A stretch of DNA of 23,444 nt from CAZCSK01 sp964501265 (GTDB lineage: Bacteria > Actinomycetota > CADDZG01 > JAHWKV01), in NCBI GenBank assembly GCA_964501265.1, contig CAZCSK010000036.1, positions 1-23,444 on the forward strand, given 5' to 3'. The translations under genes and the position numbers were made by a program. This document shows, in pieces, positions 13,136 through 20,058 of this stretch (position 1 is its first letter; the number at the start of each line of letters is the position of its first letter). Under the pieces are notes generated by a model. That model made no database searches, had not been told where the DNA came from, and was given only the letters and a program-made list of their open reading frames with translations.

Positions 13136-13513
13136 GTGACCCGGGGGGGGGCCGGGGAGCGGGGTCAGTCGACCGTCGAGTTCGCACTTGTTCTACCGTT
13201 AGTTTTGCTGATGTTGCTCTCTCTGCTTCAAGTGGGGATTATGTTGCGCGACCAACTTCTAGTTTCGGCTGCCGCGCGCGAATCTGCTCGGGAAGCGGCG
13301 GTGAGCGCGGATCCCGCTCGCATCGAGGCGGCCGGTCGACGGGCCGCTCCGGGCCTTTCTATCTCATTGGATATTGATCGCGGGCGCAGCCGCGGAGACT
13401 CGGTAACGGTCAAAGTTTCGGCCAAACCCCTTCGAGTCCCGCTAGTGGGGGCGTTGGTGGCCGACCGCATATTGAGAGCTGAGGCCACTATGCGGGTCGA
13501 ACGCGCCGCCTAG
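13136..13513 (+). CDS. tadE: TadE-like minor pilin
   Basis: A 125-residue pseudopilin with 'ERGQSTVEFALVLPLVLLML' near the N-terminus, the TadE motif with its conserved Glu, followed by one transmembrane helix and an extracytoplasmic beta-rich domain with several basic residues. Family members are processed by the prepilin peptidase and act as minor pilins. The GTG start lies 6 nt after the flp stop; no strong ribosome site, so coupling is likely. Corresponds to Rv3655c by position. Confidence 0.9.
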   Translation: MTRGGAGERGQSTVEFALVLPLVLLMLLSLLQVGIMLRDQLLVSAAARESAREAAVSADPARIEAAGRRAAPGLSISLDIDRGRSRGDSVTVKVSAKPLRVPLVGALVADRILRAEATMRVERAA

Positions 13514-13524
13514 GAGTCGGCGAT

Positions 13525-13920
13525 ATGACCAAAGCCGGGCACGAGCCGGGCAACGCTTCGATCGCGGTCCTTTCTCTGGCGGTCATGGTAATGATCCTTA
13601 TCGCCGGGCTTGGCGATCTCGCCATCTTCTATGTCGCCAGGGCTAAGGCTCAGACTGCAGCAGACGCGGCCGCTCTTGCGGCAGCCTCCGAACTTGTTCC
13701 AGGGCTCGGCAAGGACCCCAGTGGCCAAGCGGTCCAGTTCGCAGCTGCTAATGGGGCGCAACTTCTCGATTGTCGCTGCGGGTTTGGGTCCAGGGCAGCG
13801 GAAGTGCGGGTTGTCGTCCGAGTTCACTTCATTTTGGCCCGAGCCCTGGGGGTCAAGGAAGTGGGCGCCCGAGCCAGAGCAGAGGTTGACCCGGGGGGCC
13901 GAGGCCGGAGAAATACTTAA
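13525..13920 (+). CDS. TadE-like secretion-neighbourhood protein (Rv3654c-like)
   Basis: A 131-residue protein with 'GNASIAVLSLAVMVMILIAGLGDLAIF' as N-terminal helix, then 'ARAKAQTAADAAALAAA', 'AAANGAQLLDCRCGF' and a final strand region. This is the pattern of the small TadE-like proteins that end actinobacterial tad operons (TIGR03816 type). The Cys pair in 'DCRC' is typical. The ATG is preceded by AGGAG at 8 nt. It is the last gene of the pilus block; its exact role is not known. Confidence 0.85.
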   Translation: MTKAGHEPGNASIAVLSLAVMVMILIAGLGDLAIFYVARAKAQTAADAAALAAASELVPGLGKDPSGQAVQFAAANGAQLLDCRCGFGSRAAEVRVVVRVHFILARALGVKEVGARARAEVDPGGRGRRNT

Positions 13921-13948
13921 GTAAGGCCCTTCAACCCGTTAGTCTTTA

Positions 13949-14005
13949 TTGCCGACAGGACTTTAGCGGCTGGAAGTCGCTGGGTTGTCGCGAGCGCAGT
14001 GGCAA
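13949..14005 (+). other. Foldable leader before the LPNTG protein gene
   Basis: TTGCC (13949-13953) can pair with GGCAA (14001-14005). Inside, GACA (13954-13957) pairs with TGTC (13986-13989) and AGCG (13965-13968) with CGCT (13978-13981). The closing strand ends right at the AAAGGA ribosome site of the next gene, so folding could affect translation. Arms are short and there is no second copy for support. Confidence 0.3.
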
Positions 14006-14016
14006 AAGGACGGTTA

Positions 14017-17000
14017 ATGGGTTTCGGAGCGAAGCTGAATCTGAGAGGCCGACCTGGGCGCGCCGCCCGCCGCGCTCCCCTTGCGCTCATCGCCTTTTTT
14101 CTGATGCTCGAAACCTATGGTGGGGGGCCAATCTTCGGCCAAGTCGTACCACCGGACCCGAACTTGACCATCTCAAAGACCGACGGACTTACCGAGGTGG
14201 ACCGCGGACAGGCCGTGACGTATACGGTGACAGTCACCAATACGGCCACCAACCCCGCCGCGGACGCCACAAACGTGGTGGTAACCGACAACATCCCCTC
14301 CAACTCATCCTTCGTCTCATGCACGATCGCCGCCCCAGGAATCTGCACGAACAGCGGCAGCGTAGTGACTGCAACTCTGAACGCACCAATCAGCGCCAAC
14401 TCCTCAGCGCAGGTCACTGTCACCGTGCAGATAGATGCAGCCGCTACAGGCACCGTTACAAACAACGTAGCCGTGGATTACGAGGACTTAAACGGCAATC
14501 CTTTCCCCACCGAGACCGCATCGGACATCGATACGGTCAACGAACCGCCAAACGCCGTAGACGATGCCGGATCCACGGGCGCGAACACGCCGGTGGCCAT
14601 GAACGTGCTCGCCAACGACACCGGCCCCGAACCCGCGGACACGCTCACTATCACGGCAATCACCCCCGCCGCCAACGGGATCGTTGTCTTCACAACCAGC
14701 ACGGTGACCTATACGCCCAACGCCGGCTTTATTGGGACTGACACTTTTACGTACACGATTAACGACGGGCACGGAGGAGCCGATACGGCTACGGTGACAG
14801 TAGTAGTTAATCCACTTTCGAACTTAACGATTGCTCAGATCGACTCACCCGATCCCGTCCTAGCTGGAAACCAAGTTACCTACACAATCGTTGTTGGTAA
14901 CACCGGACCCTCGACGGCCAATAATGTTACGGTCAACGAACTTCTTCCCCCTGGGTTCTCGGTGGCCACAGTGGGTGCATCGCAGGGGACGTGTTTGGCT
15001 CTCCCGTGCAATCTCGGCACCATGGCCGTCGGCGACATCGCGACGGTGATCGTCGTAGTGCAGGTCTCGTCCGCCACGGCTCCAGGCAGTTACTCGGTAA
15101 CGGCAACCGCGGTCAGCGATGAGGGACCAATGGTCCTGGATCCCGAGACGACGCAGGTCGCGGGGCAAGCCGACCTTTCGGTCATCAAGGACGATGGGGT
15201 CACCTCGGTCACCGCTGGCGACGNNNNNNNNNNNNNNNNNNNNNNNNNNNNNNNNNNNNNNNNNNNNNNNNNNNNNNNNNNNNNNNNNNNNNNNNNNNNN
15301 NNNNNNNNNNNNNNNNNNNNNNNACCTCACCGCCTCCGACACCAACACCGTAACCACCTCGGCCGACCTTTCGGTCACTAAAAGCGATGGGGTCGTCTCG
15401 GTCACCGCCGGAGACGCGATAACCCGCACCTACACCATCACATTGACAAACGCCGGGCCCTCCGACGCCACAAGCGTGTCTCTTTCGGACACCTGGCCCG
15501 CCGGCTTCACGCGAGGGACGGTCACCCCATTACAGGGAAGCTGCGACACGACCACCAGCCCGACCGACTTCACCTGCGCACTCGGCACGATCGCCTCGGG
15601 CGCTACGACAACGGTCACGGCCAGCTACACAGTGCCGTCATCAACTACTGGATCCGAGACCAACACGGTCACCGTTTCCAGTCTCACCCCCGACCCAGAT
15701 AGCGCAGACCTCACCGCCTCCGACACCAACACCGTAACCACCTCGGCCGACCTTTCGGTCACAAAGTTCGATTCACCGGACCCCGTAAATCCGACCGATG
15801 ACCTGACTTACACGATCTTCGTGATAAACAACGGTCCGTCTGATGCTTTGAGTTTCTCAGTGACCGATGATCTTCCGATCGGTACTACGTTTGTCACGGC
15901 CACCGTTTCCGACTGCACCGAATCGGGAGGAACTGTGACCTGTTCGAGTGCCGGTCTTGTGAGTGGCGCGTCTGTCTCCTGGACTCTGGTTGTCAACGTA
16001 AACGCAGGAGTTGCCGATGGGACGATCATCCCCAACACCGCCGAGATCGCCACGGCATCGACAACGGACTCCAATGGATCCAACGATTCCGCCACATCAA
16101 CGACCACGGTCACGGCGCCGGTCCTGACGCTCTCAAAGACCGCGGTCCCCCCGAGCGGCTCAGACATATCGCCGGGCGAGGACATCGCTTACACGATCAC
16201 CTATTCGAACACGGGGTCTGGAACTGCAACCAACTTCGTGGTGACCGACACTGTTTCCTCGCTTCTTGGTGGAGTTACCTTTTCGCCGGGTGGAGTCTAC
16301 GACCCTGCTTCGGGGACGATAACCTGGACGGTCGGCGATGTGGGGCCTGGTGTCACGGGCACGGTCACTTTCACGGCGACCGCGGGGGCCACGACGTCCC
16401 CGGTGAACATCACCAACCGCGCGTTTGGTACTGCTACCGAACTTGCCGGCCCGATCCAGAGCAACCAAACAACTCATCGGCTGCAGCCCCCTAATGTCGT
16501 GATCATCAAGAGCGCCGACCGCGCGGAGTTGAGCGAACTAAAGGCTTTCGAGGTGTTCACGTATCGCCTGACGGTGACAAACCGCGGGACCGGTAATGCC
16601 CTGAGCGTAGTGCTCACCGATGTTCCACCGCCCTATCTGAACTACGTTGCTGGAACGACAGTGGTGGCTGGCGCTCCTGTCGCCGACGTTGGCGGAACAT
16701 CGCCGTTGTTCGGTGCTGGAATAAACCTGGGAACACTGGCCCCAAGCACGACGCGTGTTATCGAGTTCCAGATGAAGGTCGATGTGTCTGCGCCCGCTGG
16801 GGAGCTGCTTGAGAACTGGGGTTACGTCAACTGGAATCTGGGTACGCAAACGTCCGCAGACTTTTTCCGGTTGCTGATTTTCACTCCGCGATTGGGGCCG
16901 CTGCTCCAACAAACGATCCTGGTTCAAGGGCCAACCGGCACCACGATCTTTGTGACGGTTTTCAATGACGTCCTCGGCAGGGCGACTCCGCTCTTACCCA

Positions 17001-17119
17001 ATACCGGCATCGAGATGGTGTTGTTTCTCATACTTGCTCTTTCGGCGGTAGGATTTGGTCAGGCCCTGTCAAGTAAGGTCGGCTCGAACCTGACGCCAAA
17101 CAACAGGTGGGACGAATGA
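14017..17119 (+). CDS. LPNTG-anchored surface protein with DUF11 and cadherin-like repeats (contains assembly gap)
   Basis: A large secreted protein interrupted by 100 N. The start is ATG 14017 with AAAGGA 7 nt before it (an in-frame GTG at 13999 is less likely). A basic N-region and hydrophobic helix ('APLALIAFFLMLETYGG') form the signal peptide. Then come a DUF11 domain ('TISKTDGL...'), a cadherin-like/tandem-95 domain (nt about 14541-14815, 'PPNAVDDAG', 'TFTYTINDGHGG'), and five or more further DUF11 domains, each starting 'LSVTK' or a relative. The sorting signal LPNTG (16994-17008) is followed by a hydrophobic helix. Frames before and after the gap differ by one, so 100 N is only a placeholder. 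It should be displayed on the cell surface, attached by the sortase 0.7 kb downstream. Role perhaps adhesive stalk (inference). Confidence 0.88.
15224..15323. other. Assembly gap (100 N) inside near-identical DUF11 repeats
   Basis: The gap begins inside one DUF11 unit and ends at the start of the next. The units downstream have a 384-nt period. If one period separates the unit at 15169 from that at 15362, the true gap is 291 nt (a multiple of three, which restores the frame), or 291 plus a multiple of 384. Confidence 0.9.
15324..15378 (+). repeat. 55-bp exact repeat, copy 1 (DUF11 junction)
   Basis: Begins ACCTCACCGCCTCCGACACC and is identical over 55 nt to 15708-15762, 384 nt (128 codons) away. 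It encodes the 'LTASDTNTVTTSADLSVT' junction between DUF11 units and probably caused the assembly break. Confidence 0.95.
15708..15762 (+). repeat. 55-bp exact repeat, copy 2 (DUF11 junction)
   Basis: Second copy of the repeat at 15324-15378. After this copy the units diverge, so recent duplication or gene conversion is confined to the middle of the protein. Confidence 0.95.
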
Positions 17120-17745
17120 GCGAAACGCCGCAAGAAGACCCAACCCCGGAGGCCGGTAAGCGCACGGCTTGGATAATGCTGCTCCTTATCAGTCTTGTCG
17201 TTCTGGGATACACGGCTGTCTTGTTGATCGGCGGCAGAGCACTCAAGGAAGCTCCAGGCGCCGGCACGGTTGAGAGACTGAAGAAGGGGATAACCGGTCT
17301 CATCGACGATCCGCAAACCTTACGTGGCCCCCAGGCGCTTTCGCCGAGGAATCTGGTCCCGACCTCAAGCCCCACTCCGATTGCCCCTCGAATCACCCCC
17401 TCGCCAACCCTTTCTCCAAAGGTGATTCCGCCCGAACCGAACGATCCCTCGCTTCTCACCTTCACGATCAAGTTTGAGAACACCACCGGGGTCCGGCTAA
17501 CTGAAGTGAAGATCACCGACAAGATTCCTTCGGGCACTACGTACAGAAACGGCTCGGCATCTTCGGGTGGCATATTCGACGGAACTCAGGTGACCTGGAA
17601 CATCGGCACCCTCGACCCGGGCGCGTCCGGCAGCGTTAGCTTTCAGGTGTTCACGCGCCTCCAAGGCAAGATCACAAACGAGGCGATCCTTACTTCCAAG
17701 GAGGCGCCCCCCTCGTCCATCAAGAGTTCGGCCACCGTTAGCTGA
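17116..17745 (+). CDS. Membrane-anchored DUF11-like protein
   Basis: A 209-residue protein with a short acidic/polar N-terminus, one transmembrane helix ('TAWIMLLLISLVVLGYTAVLLI', about residues 18-39), a Pro/Ser/Thr-rich linker ('TSSPTPIAPRITPSPTLSP') and one C-terminal DUF11-like beta domain ('FTIKFENTTGVRLTEVKITD', 'VTWNIGTLDPGASGSVSF'). The linker and fold suggest an exported domain held near the membrane, perhaps a partner of the LPNTG protein. The ATG overlaps the stop of that gene (ATGA), so the two are co-translated. There is no sorting signal. Function unknown. Confidence 0.75.
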   Translation: MSETPQEDPTPEAGKRTAWIMLLLISLVVLGYTAVLLIGGRALKEAPGAGTVERLKKGITGLIDDPQTLRGPQALSPRNLVPTSSPTPIAPRITPSPTLSPKVIPPEPNDPSLLTFTIKFENTTGVRLTEVKITDKIPSGTTYRNGSASSGGIFDGTQVTWNIGTLDPGASGSVSFQVFTRLQGKITNEAILTSKEAPPSSIKSSATVS

Positions 17746-17756
17746 ATGGGTTAGGT

Positions 17757-17837
17757 GGGGGGTATGGGGGGTAGCAGCTGCCCAATGGTTCAACTCGGGC
17801 GCGCCAGAAGCTGCGAACCACCAGAGTAGGTGGCTGT
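17757..17837 (+). promoter_or_regulatory. G-rich structured element, copy 2 (overlaps the sortase start codon)
   Basis: Order: GGGGGG (17757-17762), TAT, GGGGGG (17766-17771), TA, GCAGC (17774-17778), a 31-nt insert, GCTGC (17810-17814), GAA, CCACC (17818-17822), AGAGTA, GGTGG (17829-17833), CTGT. Exact matches to copy 1: 13 nt (17766-17778) and 21 nt (17799-17819). CCACC can pair with GGTGG, which contains the sortase GTG start (17830-17832), or with upstream G-rich sequence (GGTGG also occurs at 17754-17758). This would be an on/off switch for sortase translation; that is inference. Confidence 0.65.
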
Positions 17838-18498
17838 TTCAAGGGTCCGCGATGCGGCCAAGTTTCTTTTCGGCGCATGGAATTCGAGATCCCGTAGTAA
17901 GAAGGTTCTAACAGCGCTGGCCCTGGCCATGATGATCGCAGGCGCATCGATGCTCGCTTATCCCGCTGCCACTCACATCTATTCTAGGGCGAGCCAAAGG
18001 GGGCTCGCTGCTGAGTTTGTCTCTCCGCAATTCAAGCGCAACTTCGAAGCAGGGCGGATCGTTGAAGGCCAGGTGTTGACTCGGATCGTGATCGAGAAAC
18101 TCGGTGTCAATGCACTAATCGTCGAGGGCACGGACCCGAAAGCTCTGCGCGCGGGAGCGGGACATTATCGAAAGACCGCTCTGCCATGCCAGGCCGGCAA
18201 TGTTGGGATTGCCGGACATCGCACGACATACGGCAAGCCGTTCAACAGACTCGATGAATTGCGTGCCGGTGACGTAATAACGCTTGTAACTCCCGGACAA
18301 AGTTGCGATTACGTGGTGGTTGAAGGTGAACGAAGTAAACGCCGCCCACGCCGAGGCGCGGCGGGCTGGATAACTCATCCAAACGACGGGGCGGTTCTGG
18401 GCCCTCTCAGTGGATCGATGCTGACCCTGACGACATGTCACCCAAAGGGGAGCGCCCGCGAACGGCTTATCCTAAGAGCCCGCCTCCAGGCGGCATAA
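17830..18498 (+). CDS. Sortase, class E-like
   Basis: A 222-residue membrane-anchored transpeptidase. A basic N-terminus (about 20 residues) precedes a transmembrane helix ('VLTALALAMMIAGASMLAYP'), then the sortase barrel with His130 in 'GIAGHRTTYGKPF', Cys203 in 'LTLTTCHPKGSARERL' and Arg210. The TLTTCHP-x-x-SAR signature is class E-like; known class E enzymes prefer LAxTG, whereas the neighbouring substrate has LPNTG. GTG 17830 is chosen because it gives the full cytoplasmic segment; its codon lies inside a hairpin of the upstream element and has only a poor ribosome site. Likely substrate is the surface protein at 14017. A class D or other assignment is possible. Confidence 0.9.
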   Translation: MAVSRVRDAAKFLFGAWNSRSRSKKVLTALALAMMIAGASMLAYPAATHIYSRASQRGLAAEFVSPQFKRNFEAGRIVEGQVLTRIVIEKLGVNALIVEGTDPKALRAGAGHYRKTALPCQAGNVGIAGHRTTYGKPFNRLDELRAGDVITLVTPGQSCDYVVVEGERSKRRPRRGAAGWITHPNDGAVLGPLSGSMLTLTTCHPKGSARERLILRARLQAA

Positions 18499-18500
18499 CC

Positions 18501-18506
18501 TAGAAT
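18501..18506 (+). promoter_or_regulatory. Candidate -10 box for HAD copy 2
   Basis: TAGAAT, 10 nt before the ATG at 18517, in the 18-nt gap after the sortase gene. No Shine-Dalgarno sequence follows, so the message may be nearly leaderless. Confidence 0.35.
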
Positions 18507-18516
18507 TGTTTGCATT

Positions 18517-19344
18517 ATGAACGAAACTAAAGCGGCGGCATTCTTTGATCTCGACAAGACCCTGATCCCGGGTTCATCCCTTTTCCTGATGGCGCGAGGT
18601 CTTTATGAGCGCGATCTGTATCGAGTTCGAGACATCCTCAAAGGCGGGCTTCGCCAGATGGCCTTCGTGGTCGGCGGCAAGGAGCGCACAAAGGACATTG
18701 AGCATTCGCGGGACTCGGCCCTCAGTCTCGTCAAGGGTCGTTACAAGGAGGAACTCGAAGCATGGGGGCGCGAAATCGCCGAAGAACGAATTCTCCCCCG
18801 CGTTTACGAGGATGTTGCGCGAGTCATCGAGGGCCACCGCAATGCAGGCGACTTAACATTTCTGGTGACCGCCGCGCCGTTGGAACTTGCGTCGTTCATC
18901 GCGGAGGCGCTTGGGATGACCGGCGCGCTGGGCACCGAATCTGAGTTGGACGACGAAGGCCGATACACCGGTCGCCTTGCCGGTGAGATCTTGCACGGCC
19001 CTGCAAAGGCGAAAGCTGTCGCCGAACTTGCCTCAGAACGCGGAATCGATCTCGCGGACTCACACGCATATTCCGACTCGAAGAACGATCTTCCCCTCTT
19101 GGAATCCGTGGGCCATCCCCATGCCGTTAATCCCGATCCGAACTTAAGAAGGATCGCCCGTACTCGTGGCTGGCCCGTTCACGAACTTCGGACCCGGCGG
19201 CGGGCACTCCTGATTGGAATCCCGTCCGCGGTCGCGGCAGCCGGTCTTTTCGGTGGGGGAGTTGCAGTTGGGTCCTTGTTGCGCGGTCGACGTTCGGCGC
19301 GTGGTCGTCGTTCGGTCCGTGGTCGTCTCGCCCGTCGCCGCTAG
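18517..19344 (+). CDS. HAD-IB family phosphatase with C-terminal membrane helix and Arg-rich tail (copy 2)
   Basis: A 275-residue SerB-like HAD hydrolase, paralogous to the protein at 6155. Motif I is 'FFDLDKTLIPGSS' (Asp11, Asp13), motif II 'FLVTAAP', the lysine lies in 'GPAKAKAV', and motif IV is 'YSDSKNDLPLL'. A C-terminal helix ('LLIGIPSAVAAAGLFGGGVAVG') is followed by an Arg-rich tail of 6-residue repeats (RRSARG, RRSVRG, RLARRR), longer than in copy 1. Substrate unknown. It follows the sortase by 18 nt but may have its own promoter. It converges on livF with only 3 nt between stop codons and no terminator in the gap. Confidence 0.9.
   Translation: MNETKAAAFFDLDKTLIPGSSLFLMARGLYERDLYRVRDILKGGLRQMAFVVGGKERTKDIEHSRDSALSLVKGRYKEELEAWGREIAEERILPRVYEDVARVIEGHRNAGDLTFLVTAAPLELASFIAEALGMTGALGTESELDDEGRYTGRLAGEILHGPAKAKAVAELASERGIDLADSHAYSDSKNDLPLLESVGHPHAVNPDPNLRRIARTRGWPVHELRTRRRALLIGIPSAVAAAGLFGGGVAVGSLLRGRRSARGRRSVRGRLARRR
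19285..19338 (+). repeat. 18-nt tandem repeat coding the Arg-rich tail
   Basis: Three 18-nt units (19285-19302, 19303-19320, 19321-19338), the first two almost identical (GGTCGACGTTCGGCGCGT and GGTCGTCGTTCGGTCCGT), the third diverged. They encode the basic repeats at the end of the HAD protein and could vary in number between strains. Confidence 0.8.
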
Positions 19345-19347
19345 ACC

Positions 19348-20058
19348 TTACGCCCCCAGGTAGGCTTCTTTGATGGCCGGGTCGGCAAGCAACTCTTGGC
19401 CGGTTCCTTCTTTGACTATCTTTCCAGTTTCCAGCACGTAGGCGCGATCGGCCACACCCAAAGCCTGAAACGCTTGCTGCTCGACGAGCAGAATAGTCTT
19501 GCCCTCTTCCTTGAGCCCGCGGATGATCTCGAATACTTGTTTCACAACCAAAGGAGCGAGGCCCATCGACGGCTCGTCGAAAAGGATGTAATCGGGCCTG
19601 CTCATCAGCGCCCTGGCGATCGCAAGCATCTGCTGCTCGCCCCCGGACATCAGCCCGGCCTTTTGGGTCCGCCGTTCTCCGAGTCTAGGGAATCGCTCGT
19701 ACTGCTCACCGACGTCTTTGTCGATCTCCTTGTCCTTGCGCGGGAACGCGCCGAGAATCAGGTTGTCCTCAACCGACTGGTTCGGGAACACCTTTCTTCC
19801 CTCTGGAACATGGGCGATGCCGAGTCTCATGATCTTGTGTGCCGCAGTCTTTTCGATCCTCTGACCCTTGAAATCAATCTTGCCTTTGACCGATTTGTAA
19901 AGTTCCGCGACATTCGTGATCGTTTTCAGAGTTGTCGTTTTTCCGGCCCCGTTCGCGCCGATTATCGTGACGACTTCGCCAGGCCGTACTTCGAAGCTCA
20001 CATCCTTCAAGATGTGCACCCCGTCGTAATGGACGTTGACGCCCTCGACCTTAAGCAT
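19348..20058 (-). CDS. livF: Branched-chain amino acid ABC transporter ATPase LivF
   Basis: A 236-residue ABC ATPase: Walker A 'GANGAGKT' (34-41), the signature 'LMSGGEQQMLAIARAL', Walker B 'YILFDEPSMGLAP', and the H-loop region 'ILLVEQQAFQAL', all typical of LivF ('MGLAP' is a good mark of the family). It drives uptake of branched-chain amino acids or amides with LivG, LivH and LivM. ATG 20058 has AGGAGG upstream and overlaps the end of the livM-livG gene by 8 nt. An upstream in-frame extension is out-of-frame coding of that gene and is rejected. Confidence 0.95.
   Translation of the reverse strand: MLKVEGVNVHYDGVHILKDVSFEVRPGEVVTIIGANGAGKTTTLKTITNVAELYKSVKGKIDFKGQRIEKTAAHKIMRLGIAHVPEGRKVFPNQSVEDNLILGAFPRKDKEIDKDVGEQYERFPRLGERRTQKAGLMSGGEQQMLAIARALMSRPDYILFDEPSMGLAPLVVKQVFEIIRGLKEEGKTILLVEQQAFQALGVADRAYVLETGKIVKEGTGQELLADPAIKEAYLGA

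Noticed and set aside
15119..15381. Reading frames running into and out of the N block as separate genes
   Set aside because: They are one surface-protein gene split by an assembly gap of unknown length; the frame before the gap continues in the frame after it once the gap is a multiple of three.
13528..17745. CRISPR array or phage tail repeats in the repeat-rich region
   Set aside because: The repeats are in-frame protein domain repeats (DUF11, 384-nt period), with no short palindromic repeats or unique spacers.
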